From positions 62,001-126,000 of the forward strand of contig NZ_BNCD01000001.1 of assembly GCF_014656295.1 (NCBI RefSeq): DNA of 64,000 nucleotides. Direction: 5' to 3'. This DNA comes from Streptomyces sulfonofaciens. Lineage in GTDB: Bacteria > Actinomycetota > Actinomycetes > Streptomycetales > Streptomycetaceae. Positions within the stretch are counted from its first letter, which is position 1; each line of letters starts with the position of its first letter. Positions 7,646 through 15,863 of the stretch are shown here, one piece after another. A model generated the notes under the pieces. That model was not told the DNA's origin. It did not search any database and saw nothing but the letters and a program-made list of their open reading frames with translations. The position numbers were made by a program, and so were the translations under genes.

Positions 7646-8092
7646 TCAGGCCGACCTGGTCATGATCTGGAGCACTTCCAGCGACCTGGGCGGCTCGTCG
7701 GGGTCGTCGCCGTCGCCGGTCGCCAGGCGCACATGGGCATCACGCGCCGCCCGCACCGCCTCCGGCCACGCGTGGTGGTTCAGATAGGCGGACACCGGGG
7801 CGTCGGGGCCGACCTGGTGCATGATGCGCAGCACCCGCAGGACGGCGACGTCGACGAGGGAGGCCTCCTGCGAGTCGCGGAATATCGTGCCCACGTACTT
7901 CTCGGCGGACCAGTTGTCCAGCCAGGTGTCCTCCACCAGGCGGTAGACGGCGTCGGTGACGTCGCCGTACCCGGCACGGCCGGCGAGCCAGCACTCCCGC
8001 TGGAACTGCGGGTCGGAGAGCATGTGCAGCGCGGAGCGCACATTGCTGCGCCAGCGCCACCACGGCATGTCGTTCAGCGGCATGCCGTCCAT
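7646..8092 (-). CDS. SCO4402-type conserved hypothetical protein
   Basis: A soluble protein of about 148 residues, rich in Trp (PWWRWRSNV) with the segment WLDNWSAEKYVGTIF. From memory it matches a Streptomyces family of unknown function named after SCO4402. The start is uncertain. The frame stays open to a GTG at 8140. An AGGAG followed by ATGATCATC at 8151-8153 is the only strong initiation signal but lies in a different frame. The ATG at 8092 fits the family N-terminus best. It lies 31 nt upstream of purU, so the two may be co-transcribed. Confidence 0.75.
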   Translation of the reverse strand: MDGMPLNDMPWWRWRSNVRSALHMLSDPQFQRECWLAGRAGYGDVTDAVYRLVEDTWLDNWSAEKYVGTIFRDSQEASLVDVAVLRVLRIMHQVGPDAPVSAYLNHHAWPEAVRAARDAHVRLATGDGDDPDEPPRSLEVLQIMTRSA

Positions 8093-8263
8093 GGTGGATG
8101 AGGCAGGACCGCGACGGGAAGACTTCTCGGAACTCCGCACGGTTGATGATCATACGTTTCTCCTACGGAAGGCCGCGGGCCGCCCCGCAATTCACCCCCG
8201 CGTCACCTTCCGTTGGCCGACGCGCACACGGAGATTCGCGAGCCGAAGGAATCGTGCGGGTGC

Positions 8264-9574
8264 ATGACCGCCCGGCGAAGCAGGCGCACCCTACTCCCGA
8301 CCCGCCTTCCGCACCGTCACGGAAGGTCCACGCTCCGTGCCGGGCTCTGCCTGGCGCTCTGTGCGGCGCTCAGCGCCGCCTGCGGGGTGCTGCCCGGCGG
8401 AGGGAACCCGGGCGGGCCGGTGACCGTCATGACGTGGGCGCCGCAGAACACCAAGGCCACCAACAAGCCGGGCATGCCCGCGCTGGCCCAGGCGTACGCC
8501 CGCTGGGCCAATGCCAACGGCGGCCTCGGCGGCCACCACCTCGACGTCCTCACCTGCAACGAGCACAACACCACGGTGGGCGCCGCGGCGTGCGCGCGCC
8601 GGGCGGTCGAGGCGAAGGCGGTCGCGGTCGTCGGCTCCTACAGCCAGTACAGCCGCTCGTTCCTCGCCCCGCTGGAAGCCGCCGGCATCCCCTACATCGG
8701 CGGCTACGGCCTCACCGACGAGGAGTTCACCAGCCCGCTGTCCTACCCGGTCAACGGCGGCCAGCCCGCGCTGATGGCCGGGGGCGGGCGCCAGCTCGCC
8801 GCGAACTGCTCCCGGATCGCCCTGGTCCGCCCCGACACGATCGCCGGCGACAGCCTTCCGCAGCTCCTCGACGCGGGCCTGCGCGCGGGGCGGCACGCCC
8901 CGGCCACCGACATCCGCACGGTCGAGGACGCCACCGAGTACGACGCCCAGGCCGAGCACGCGCTGAGCGCGGCCGGCGGCGTGGGCGATCCGGCCGCGCA
9001 GGGCGAGGGCTGCGTGTCGGCCGTGCTCGGCGACCGCACGGACACGTTCTTCGACTCCTTCCGCCGCACCCGCGACGCCTACCCCGCGGTCAAGGTCGCC
9101 TCCGTGCTCGGCAGCGTCGACCAGTCCACCGTGGACCGCACGGGCGGCGCCTCCAGCCCGTACGAGGGCGCGTACGTCACCGGCTGGTACCCGGTCCTCA
9201 CCGACTCCCGGTGGGACGCGATGCGCGACGTCATCCGCAGGTACGCGTTCGGCGACAACCGCGTCGACCCGGCGGACGCGGGCGTCCAGACCACCTGGAT
9301 CGCCTACACCGTGCTGCGCAGGGCGGTGGAGTCCCTGGGCGACCAGGACGTCACCGCCAACTCGCTGCGCCACGCCTTCGACAACGGCCTGGAAGTCGGG
9401 ACCGGCGGCCTCACACCGCCGCTCAGATGGCGCTTCCAGGACTTCCTGGCCGCCGAGGACTACCCCCGCCTGGTCAACGCCGACGTCACCTTCCAGCAGG
9501 TCCGCGACGGCCGCCTGGTCGCGGAACGCAAGGGGTTCGTCAATGTCTCGGGGACGCTGGAGAGCGCGTCCTGA
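8264..9574 (+). CDS. ABC-type branched-chain-like solute-binding lipoprotein
   Basis: This 436-residue periplasmic-binding-protein-like lipoprotein has an Arg-rich N-terminus, a hydrophobic stretch (24-39) and a Cys at 40 (ALSAACG) suitable for lipidation, although -3 is Ser rather than Leu. The mature part follows a type I fold as in Leu/Ile/Val-binding proteins (AYARWANANGGLGGH, VVGSYSQYSRSFLAPLEAAG, YIGGYGL). No permease or ATPase gene lies next to it, so it is an orphan binding protein or sensor. A DNA duplication covers its stop codon. Confidence 0.8.
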   Translation: MTARRSRRTLLPTRLPHRHGRSTLRAGLCLALCAALSAACGVLPGGGNPGGPVTVMTWAPQNTKATNKPGMPALAQAYARWANANGGLGGHHLDVLTCNEHNTTVGAAACARRAVEAKAVAVVGSYSQYSRSFLAPLEAAGIPYIGGYGLTDEEFTSPLSYPVNGGQPALMAGGGRQLAANCSRIALVRPDTIAGDSLPQLLDAGLRAGRHAPATDIRTVEDATEYDAQAEHALSAAGGVGDPAAQGEGCVSAVLGDRTDTFFDSFRRTRDAYPAVKVASVLGSVDQSTVDRTGGASSPYEGAYVTGWYPVLTDSRWDAMRDVIRRYAFGDNRVDPADAGVQTTWIAYTVLRRAVESLGDQDVTANSLRHAFDNGLEVGTGGLTPPLRWRFQDFLAAEDYPRLVNADVTFQQVRDGRLVAERKGFVNVSGTLESAS

Positions 9575-9602
9575 CACGGGCGGGAGCGTCCTGACACGGG
9601 CG
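9565..9602. repeat. Tandem duplication spanning the stop codon
   Basis: The sequence GCGTCCTGACACGGGCG, which includes the TGA of the lipoprotein gene, is repeated almost at once about 20 bp downstream. It gives a second copy of the terminal codons outside the gene. Confidence 0.75.
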
Positions 9603-9691
9603 GCGGGCCGTCCCGGCGTTCGAGGACGGGCCGCACGGGCGGCGCGGGCGGCACCGGCCGCACGGGCGACGTGGGCCGCACGGAGGTCCGA

Positions 9692-9714
9692 GGCCGCCCC
9701 GGGAGGGGGCGGCC
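9692..9714. terminator. Bidirectional terminator hairpin
   Basis: GGCCGCCCC (9692-9700) pairs with GGGGCGGCC (9706-9714) around a 5-nt loop, between convergent genes. No U-run follows, as is usual in Streptomyces. Confidence 0.65.
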
Positions 9715-9722
9715 CCGGTACC

Positions 9723-11510
9723 TCACAGCTCGGACTTGTCCCGGGAGGTCAACCCGTACTTCTCGGCGATCGCGTTCCAGAGCCCCGCCGCCGTCTCCTT
9801 CGCCGAGGTCGCGTCCCCGCTCGCCTTGTTCCCCGCCGCGACCTGCGGAGTGTTGCGCGCGTGCCCCTTGTGGCACCCGTGCCTGCCGGAGACCTGATCG
9901 GCCCAGGCCGCGTAGTGGTTGTCGGCGGCGGCCGACGCCTTCCACGCCTCGTTCAGCGCCGAGGTCAGCCGGGTGTGGTTCGCCAGCTTGTCCACGGACA
10001 GCCCCGACAGCCGGGTGACCAGGCCGTTCCGCTGCTTGGCCGCGTTGCGCAGATCGGTGGCGGCCTTCCCCAGGTCCTTGCAGTTCTTGACGTCGTCGAC
10101 GGCCCCGATCACCGTGTCCCGGCTGTTGTTGCTGTCCGCGAGCAGCTTGTCCAGCTCGGTCGCCTGGGCCTGCCCGGGGTCGGGGGCCGCCGACGCCCCG
10201 CCGGTCGGTGCGGTCGCCGAGACGGTCTTCTTGTCGCCGTCCCCGTCGCCGTCCCCGCCGCCGCTGAGCAGCGCACCCGCGCCCACGCCGAGCACCACGA
10301 TGCCGATGCCCAGCGCCGCGATCAGCGGCCCCTTGGAACGGGAGGCGCCCCCGCGGCGCCCCGCGGCCCGGCCGTGCCCGTCCTCGTGCGCCCCGCCGCC
10401 GTACCCGCCGGGCGCCCCGGCGGCCGCGGCGCCGTGCGGGTGGCCGGGTCCGGGGTGGCCCGCCCCCTGGGGCTGCTCGAACCGGGGCAGTTGCTGGGTG
10501 GCGCCGGCACCCTCCTGCTCGGACCGGGTGCGGAAGAGGCTGTCGAACTCGGCCGGCGGCTGCCGGTCCTCCCCCTGGCCGTCGCCGGGCGAGCCGGGCC
10601 GTACGCCGTAGGGGGCGCCGGGCGGCGGCGCGGGGACGGGGGCGATGTACTGCGTGGGCTGGTTGTCGGGGTGCTGCGCCTGCGCCGGTGGGGGCCCCGC
10701 GTGCCGACCGTGCTGCGGCACCCGTCCCAGACGCTGGGTCGACTCCGCCGGCATCTCCGGCGGCAGCGCCCCCGGACCGCCCTGCGCGCCGTTCCCGACC
10801 GGCGGAAGGTACTGCGTCGCGGCCTCGTCCACACTGCCCGCGGCGTGGACGCCCGGCCCGGCCTGCGGCGGCGCTCCGTTGTAGCCGGCCTGCGGCAGCG
10901 GCGCGCCCCGGTCCGCGGCGGACACCGCCCCGTGCTGCCCGAACGGGGGCGTGCCGCCCGGTCCGCCCGGCGGCATCGCGCCCGGGCCCGCGGGCTGCGG
11001 TGCCCCGCCGTGCGCGGCGGGCGGCAGGGGGCCGGCGTGGCCGTAGGGTCCTGCGGCCCCGCCCTGCGGCCCGTGCGCCTGCGCGCCCGGGCCCGCCGGG
11101 GCGTACCCCGCGGGACCGGCGTCCGCTCCCGCGGGGCCCGCTGCGGGCGCCTGCGGAGGCAGGGGACCCGCACCGTACGGCTGCTGGTACTGCTGCTGGT
11201 ACTGCTGGTGCGTGTGAGCGGGCGGCTGCGGGGCCGCGCCGGGCGTGCCCCACTGCGGCGGGGCGGCCTCGGGCAGGCCGGGGCCGCCCGCCCATGCGTC
11301 CTGCGGTGCGCCCGCCGGGGCGGCGGGCGGCTGTGCGGCCTGGTCCGGCCCCCACGGCTGCCCCCAAGGGCTGCCGCCGGCCGGTGCCGTCCGGTCTCCG
11401 GTGGCGCCCGGCACCAGCGGCCCGCTGCCGTCGGCGGGCAGCACGATTCCTTCACGCGGCTGCCGCACCGCAGGAAGGTGCGGATCCTCGCCGTGTCCGC
11501 TCTGCGTCAC
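9723..11510 (-). CDS. Pro/Gly/Gln-rich single-pass membrane protein with T-Q-x-[LI] motifs
   Basis: This 595-residue protein has no enzymatic domain I recognise. Residues 1-390 are disordered and rich in Pro, Gly, Ala and Gln. A single membrane helix lies at about 394-416 (LIAALGIGIVVLGVGAGALL), followed by a Gly-Asp linker and an Ala-rich helical outer domain with two Cys (GCHKGH region). Four motifs in the cytosolic part share T-Q-x-[LI]: TQYL (232), TQRL (259), TQYI (286) and TQQL (338). These look like Ser/Thr-kinase sites with an aliphatic +3 residue, as preferred by some FHA domains (inference). The GTG start follows AGGAG. Confidence 0.7.
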   Translation of the reverse strand: MTQSGHGEDPHLPAVRQPREGIVLPADGSGPLVPGATGDRTAPAGGSPWGQPWGPDQAAQPPAAPAGAPQDAWAGGPGLPEAAPPQWGTPGAAPQPPAHTHQQYQQQYQQPYGAGPLPPQAPAAGPAGADAGPAGYAPAGPGAQAHGPQGGAAGPYGHAGPLPPAAHGGAPQPAGPGAMPPGGPGGTPPFGQHGAVSAADRGAPLPQAGYNGAPPQAGPGVHAAGSVDEAATQYLPPVGNGAQGGPGALPPEMPAESTQRLGRVPQHGRHAGPPPAQAQHPDNQPTQYIAPVPAPPPGAPYGVRPGSPGDGQGEDRQPPAEFDSLFRTRSEQEGAGATQQLPRFEQPQGAGHPGPGHPHGAAAAGAPGGYGGGAHEDGHGRAAGRRGGASRSKGPLIAALGIGIVVLGVGAGALLSGGGDGDGDGDKKTVSATAPTGGASAAPDPGQAQATELDKLLADSNNSRDTVIGAVDDVKNCKDLGKAATDLRNAAKQRNGLVTRLSGLSVDKLANHTRLTSALNEAWKASAAADNHYAAWADQVSGRHGCHKGHARNTPQVAAGNKASGDATSAKETAAGLWNAIAEKYGLTSRDKSEL

Positions 11511-11971
11511 CGGGACTCCTACATAAGGGGGATCATCGGAATCGTCGGATCACGCTACCGGTTGCCCGCAGCCGGGTGCCACGCAGCGCGGTCCCCCGGA
11601 GGCCGCCGGACGGCGAAGGGGCGGGGCCGGACGGGGAGGAAACGGACGCCGGGCCCCGCCCGGTAACACGTCTCACCAGTACAGCGCCGTTCCGGGGCCT
11701 TGCGTCCGGGTGCCCGCCGCGGGGCATGGTCTGCGTCACATCCGGCCCGCGGCCGCCACCTCGGGTGCCCGCGGGGGCCGTTGCCGGCCCTCCCCGGGCG
11801 GTGCCCGTGGCACCCCGGACCCCCGCGCCCGCACCCCGCCGGGTACGGCAGCGGCAGGCCCGGGCGGACCCGCCGCGCTCCGCCCGTCCCGGCCCCGGCG
11901 CCCGGCCCGGCCGCCCGCCCCGATCCGCCCGCCGCCGGATCCCGACCGCCCGGCCGTCCGCCCCGCCCGGG
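11511..11971. other. Intergenic region, no gene recognised
   Basis: A GC-rich gap between two minus-strand genes, containing upstream sequence of the proline-rich protein and the 3' flank of the NsdA-like gene. Frames through it are Pro/Arg-rich and unconvincing. Confidence 0.45.
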
Positions 11972-13360
11972 TCAGGCCGCCTGGAGCTCCAGCCGCGCCC
12001 CGAACTCCCGCACCACCGGCTCGTCCCGGTACGGCTCCAGCCGCTCCTGGAGGTCCTCCAGGTACTCCACACCACGGTTCGAGCGCAGCGAGCCGAGCAG
12101 TTCGACCGCCTGCAGTCCCGTGTGGCAGGCCTGTTCCACCTCGCGCTGCTGGACCTGGGCGGTGGCGAGCAGGACGTAGCCGATGGCGCGCCGCCTGGCC
12201 CGCGACGCCGGGAGCCCGGCCAGCGCCTCCTGCGCGCGCCTGGCCGCCCCCTCGGCCTGGCCGAGGTCGCGGTGGCAGTGCGCGAGTTCGTCGGCGAGGT
12301 ACGCCTCGTCGAAGTGCGCGATCCAGGCCGGGTCGTCGCCCGAGTCCTCCTCTCCCGAGGCGCGCTCCATCGCCGCGAGCGCCCGGCCGGCCACCTCCTG
12401 GGCCTGGCGGACGTCGCCGAGCAGGGCGTGGCCGCGGGCCTCGGCGGCGTGGAACATCGCCTCGGCACGCGGTGTGACCCGGCCGCGGGTGCCCTCCTGG
12501 GCGGCCCTCGCAAGCTGCGCGATCTCCCGCGGGTTGCCGAGCTGCGCCGCCAGGTGGCTCATGGACGCGGCCAGCACGTACCCGCCGTACCCGCGGTCCC
12601 CGGCGGCCTGGGAGAGACGCAGGGCCTGGATGTAGTACCGCTGGGCCAGGCCGGGTTGCCCGGTGTCGACGGCCATGTACCCGGCCAGTTCGGTCAGCCG
12701 GGCGGCCGCCGCGAAGAGTTCGCGGCCCACCGCCTCCCGGTACGAGCCGGCCAGCAGCCCGGAGACGACGCTGTTGAGGTAGTGCACCACGACCGGGCGC
12801 ACCTGGCCGCTGCCGTACTGGTGGTCGAGGTCCACCAGTGCCTGCGTCATCGCGCGCAGCGCTGCCACGTCGGACAGTCCGACGCGCGGGCCCGCGGTGC
12901 GGGCCACCTGGGGGTCGGGTGTGGAGATCAGCCAGTCGCGGCTCGGTTCGACGAGTGCGGACGCGGCGACGGAGGAGCCGGTGAGGAAGTCCCGCCTGCC
13001 GACGTCGCTGCGCCACAGTTCGGAGACCTGCTCGATGGCGCCGAGCACGGTCGGCGAGAACATCAGGCCGACGCCGGAGGCGAGGTTCTTGCCGTTGGCC
13101 ATGCCGATCTCGTCGATGGTGACCGTACGGCCGAGCTTGCGCCCGAGGGCCTCGGCGATGATGGCAGGCGCGCGGCCGCGCGGCTGCTGCCCGCGCAGCC
13201 AGCGGGCCACCGACGTCTTGTCGTAGCGCAGATCGAGACCGTGCTCCGCGCCGCAGAGATTGACCCGGCGGGCCAGTCCCGCGTTGGAGCACGCGGCTTC
13301 CTGGATGAGCGCCTGCAGCCGTTCGTTCGGCTGCCGCGCGACGAGGGGCCTTGCGGCCAT
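11972..13360 (-). CDS. NsdA-like pleiotropic regulator (HTH + TPR)
   Basis: This 462-residue protein belongs to the NsdA/NsdB-type family (negative regulators of differentiation in S. coelicolor). The N-terminus has a helix-turn-helix-like region with the hallmark SNAGLARRVN, YDKTSVARWLRGQQPRG and IIAEALGRKLGRTV. From about residue 170 the protein is all-helical with TPR-like repeats (YYIQALRLSQAAGDRGYGGY). The ATG at 13360 is preceded by AGGGGG at good spacing. The family connection suggests control of development or antibiotic production; the actual targets are unknown. Confidence 0.8.
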   Translation of the reverse strand: MAARPLVARQPNERLQALIQEAACSNAGLARRVNLCGAEHGLDLRYDKTSVARWLRGQQPRGRAPAIIAEALGRKLGRTVTIDEIGMANGKNLASGVGLMFSPTVLGAIEQVSELWRSDVGRRDFLTGSSVAASALVEPSRDWLISTPDPQVARTAGPRVGLSDVAALRAMTQALVDLDHQYGSGQVRPVVVHYLNSVVSGLLAGSYREAVGRELFAAAARLTELAGYMAVDTGQPGLAQRYYIQALRLSQAAGDRGYGGYVLAASMSHLAAQLGNPREIAQLARAAQEGTRGRVTPRAEAMFHAAEARGHALLGDVRQAQEVAGRALAAMERASGEEDSGDDPAWIAHFDEAYLADELAHCHRDLGQAEGAARRAQEALAGLPASRARRRAIGYVLLATAQVQQREVEQACHTGLQAVELLGSLRSNRGVEYLEDLQERLEPYRDEPVVREFGARLELQAA

Positions 13361-13797
13361 GGCGTCGTACCCCCTGTGGCTACGGTGGTGCCTGCCCGTG
13401 CACCGGTCGGATGGTCGTGCGTGACGTGCGGACGCGCCCCCTGGAGTCCGCTTCGCGGGGCAGGCTCTCCGGGAGCGCCGCCCGGGGACGCCGCCCCGTC
13501 CGCGCGTCCTGGCGTCGACGAGGTGTCTCCCCCTCTCGGGGGCCCTCACCGGTGATCGATGCCCAGCAAGTAAAGGGTCGATGCGGGACATACGGGGAAT
13601 GCCCGGTAAGAGATATTCCGTACTGATGCCCGATCAGGAGCCGTCCCCGCCCCCTTCCCTGGGTACCCGATACGCGGGCCCGCTGCCCGCGCGCGCCCCC
13701 GGGTGTGCACCTGTGCGCCCGGACGAAGATCGAGTGCTCCTCCCCGGCGCTCACCAAAGCCGTAACCCGTTGTGACAAACGGACGTTAGGCTTGTTT
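13361..13797. other. Divergent promoter region
   Basis: This region separates the divergent NsdA-like and primase-like genes. A TAGGCT -10-like hexamer at 13787-13792 lies 5 nt before the GTG at 13798, consistent with a leaderless transcript of the primase-like gene. The central part is comparatively AT-rich, as expected for promoters. No further CDS is recognised. Confidence 0.45.
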
Positions 13798-14559
13798 GTG
13801 GAAGAGACCATCGGAGTGACCTCAGCGGTCCCCTCAGCCCGTGTTGCCGTCCCCCCAGCCGGTGTTCAGGCCAAGCCCCGGGCCGCCGCGCCCGCGTCCC
13901 GCCCGGTTCCGCGTGCCGCCCGCGACACCTCGCGGATGACCCAGCAGTACGGCGACGGACTGCCGGACGCCGCCGTCAGGTACGCGGAGGAGCGGCACTG
14001 GGACGTGTTCCCCGGCGCATGGCTGGAGGTGAGCGACGGGGTGCAGACGTGCTCGTGCCGGGAGCCGTCGTGCGCCGCACCGGGAGCGCACGCGCTGGAC
14101 GAGAACTGGCCGGCGCTGGCCACCGGTAGTGCGACGGCGGTGCGCAGGATGTGGAGCGAGCGGCCCACGGCCTCGATCCTGCTGCCGGCGGGCCGCGCCT
14201 TCGACGTGCTCGACGTCCCCGAGACGGCCGGGTTCCTGGCGCTGGCGCGGATGGAGCGGATGCAGGTGACGCTCGGACCGGTCACGCGCGTGCCCACCGG
14301 GCGGTTGCAGTTCTTCGTGCTGCCCGGAGGCGCGGCGAAGGTGCCGGGGATGCTGCGGAAGCTGGGATGGGCGCCCACGGCGCTGGACCTCGCGCCGCTC
14401 GGCGAGGGGGCGTACGTGGCGGCGCCGCCGACCCGGCTCGGCGGCCGGGGACTCGTGCAGTGGGCCCGGCGGCCGACCGCGGCCAACCGGTGGCTGCCGG
14501 ACGCCAAGGAACTGGTGGCGGCGGTGGCCTACGCGTGCGGGCGGGAGGGCGCGCTGTGA
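13798..14559 (+). CDS. Bifunctional DNA primase/polymerase-like protein
   Basis: This 253-residue protein resembles the N-terminal prim-pol domain of bifunctional DNA primase/polymerases (AVRYAEERHWDVFPGAWLE, a Cys-rich CSCREPSCAAPGAHAL segment, LPAGRAFDVLDVPE, APPTRLGGRGLVQWARRP). It lacks the helicase or C-terminal parts of replicative versions. The acidic catalytic pair cannot be assigned with certainty, so activity is unproven. The GTG start (MEETIG) matches the streptomycete family as I remember it. There is no ribosome-binding site and a TAGGCT lies 5 nt upstream, so the mRNA is probably leaderless. Confidence 0.7.
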   Translation: MEETIGVTSAVPSARVAVPPAGVQAKPRAAAPASRPVPRAARDTSRMTQQYGDGLPDAAVRYAEERHWDVFPGAWLEVSDGVQTCSCREPSCAAPGAHALDENWPALATGSATAVRRMWSERPTASILLPAGRAFDVLDVPETAGFLALARMERMQVTLGPVTRVPTGRLQFFVLPGGAAKVPGMLRKLGWAPTALDLAPLGEGAYVAAPPTRLGGRGLVQWARRPTAANRWLPDAKELVAAVAYACGREGAL

Positions 14560-14969
14560 GCGGCTTCGGGAGCGCGGGGGCGGCCTGCGTGATCGCCGGA
14601 GCCCCGTGGGTGTCGCTGTGGGCGCGGCGGTGGCGGGTGCGGCCGGCGGCCGGCCGCGGCGCGGGCAGGCGCCGTCCGGGGCCTCGGGCGTAACCCCTGC
14701 GCCCGGTCGGATGCGCCCCGGGGCACGACCGGACGCACCTCGGGGCCGGTCAGGGGCGCCCCGGGACCGGTCGGGGGCGGACGCGTCCCGCCGCGGGCCT
14801 CCGTTCGCCGCGGCCGGAGCGCGGGGCCCCGTCCGCGGCCCAGTGCTCCCGTCGCGCCGCGTGCGGGTCCGCTCCCGTCCCGGAGAAGCCGGCGGCCCGA
14901 AGCGGGGCCCCGGTTCAGGGGTACGCCGTATCGTGCCAGCACCTGACGACAACGGGGAAGGGCAGACCG
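14560..14969. other. Intergenic region, no gene supported
   Basis: This stretch has repeated GGGCC/GGTCGG motifs. A GTGA-coupled frame of 45 codons starts at 14556 but is Arg/Gly-rich and lacks family character. Promoter elements of the ABC operon would lie near 14900-14960; none is obvious. Confidence 0.4.
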
Positions 14970-15863
14970 GTGACAGGAACAGAACCGGCGGAAGCCGCGA
15001 AGAACACAGCAGCCGGTTCCTCGGCGACGGCCGAGGAACCGGTGGCGGCCGAGGGACCGGTGGCGGCCGAGGAACGGGCGGCAGGCGAGGAACCGGAGGC
15101 GGCCGTACGGATCCGGTCCCTCTGGAAGCGCTTCGGCGAGCAGATCGCCGTGGCCGGCATCGACCTCACCCTCCCCGCCGGCCGCTTCATCGGCCTCGTG
15201 GGCCCCAACGGCGCGGGAAAGACCACCACTCTCTCCATGATCACGGGCCTGCTCCGCCCGGACCAGGGCACCGTCGAGGTCGTCGGCCGCGACGTCTGGA
15301 GCGACCCCGCCGACGTCAAGTCCCGGATCGGCGTGCTCCCCGAAGGACTGCGGATGTTCGAGCGGCTCTCTGGCCGCGAACTCCTCACGTACACCGGCCG
15401 CCTGCGCGGACTGCCCACCGCCGAGGTCGACAAGCGCGCCGCCCAGCTCCTCGACGTGCTCGGGCTCTCGGGCTCGCAGCACAAGCTGGTCGTCGACTAC
15501 TCGACCGGCATGCGCAAGAAGATCGGCCTCGCCTGCGCCCTGCTGCACAACCCCGAAGTGCTCTTCCTCGACGAGCCGTTCGAGGGCGTCGACCCGGTCT
15601 CCGCGCAGACCATCCGCAAGGTGCTGGAGCGTTACACGGCCTCCGGCGCGACCGTCGTCTTCTCCAGCCATGTCATGGAACTCGTCGAGTCGCTGTGCGA
15701 CTGGGTCGCCGTGCTCGCCGCGGGCCGGATCCGGGCGCAGGGCCCGCTCGACGAGGTGCGCGGCGACGCGCCCTCCCTCCAGGCCGCGTTCCTCGAACTG
15801 GTCGGCGTCCGCGGCGACGACGCCGAGACCTCCCTCGACTGGCTGGGCGGAGGCACCCGATGA
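14970..15863 (+). CDS. ABC transporter ATP-binding protein
   Basis: This 297-residue ATPase of the ABC-2-type exporter class has Walker A GPNGAGKT (78-85), signature STGMRKKIGLA, Walker B VLFLDEPFEGVDP and an H-loop VVFSSHVMELVE. The first ~45 residues are an Ala/Glu-rich extension with repeated AEEP/AAE units, absent from typical members. The GTG start is used. The stop overlaps the ATG of the permease (ATGA at 15860-15863), so the two form an exporter. The substrate is unknown. Confidence 0.92.
   Translation: MTGTEPAEAAKNTAAGSSATAEEPVAAEGPVAAEERAAGEEPEAAVRIRSLWKRFGEQIAVAGIDLTLPAGRFIGLVGPNGAGKTTTLSMITGLLRPDQGTVEVVGRDVWSDPADVKSRIGVLPEGLRMFERLSGRELLTYTGRLRGLPTAEVDKRAAQLLDVLGLSGSQHKLVVDYSTGMRKKIGLACALLHNPEVLFLDEPFEGVDPVSAQTIRKVLERYTASGATVVFSSHVMELVESLCDWVAVLAAGRIRAQGPLDEVRGDAPSLQAAFLELVGVRGDDAETSLDWLGGGTR

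Noticed and set aside
13784..13792. TTAGGCT near 13785 as a half iron box for DmdR1
   Set aside because: The second half of the 19-bp palindrome is missing; it is better explained as a -10 element.
14556..14693. 45-codon frame overlapping the primase-like gene stop by GTGA
   Set aside because: The product is Arg/Gly-rich without family character and leads nowhere; overlap alone is weak evidence.
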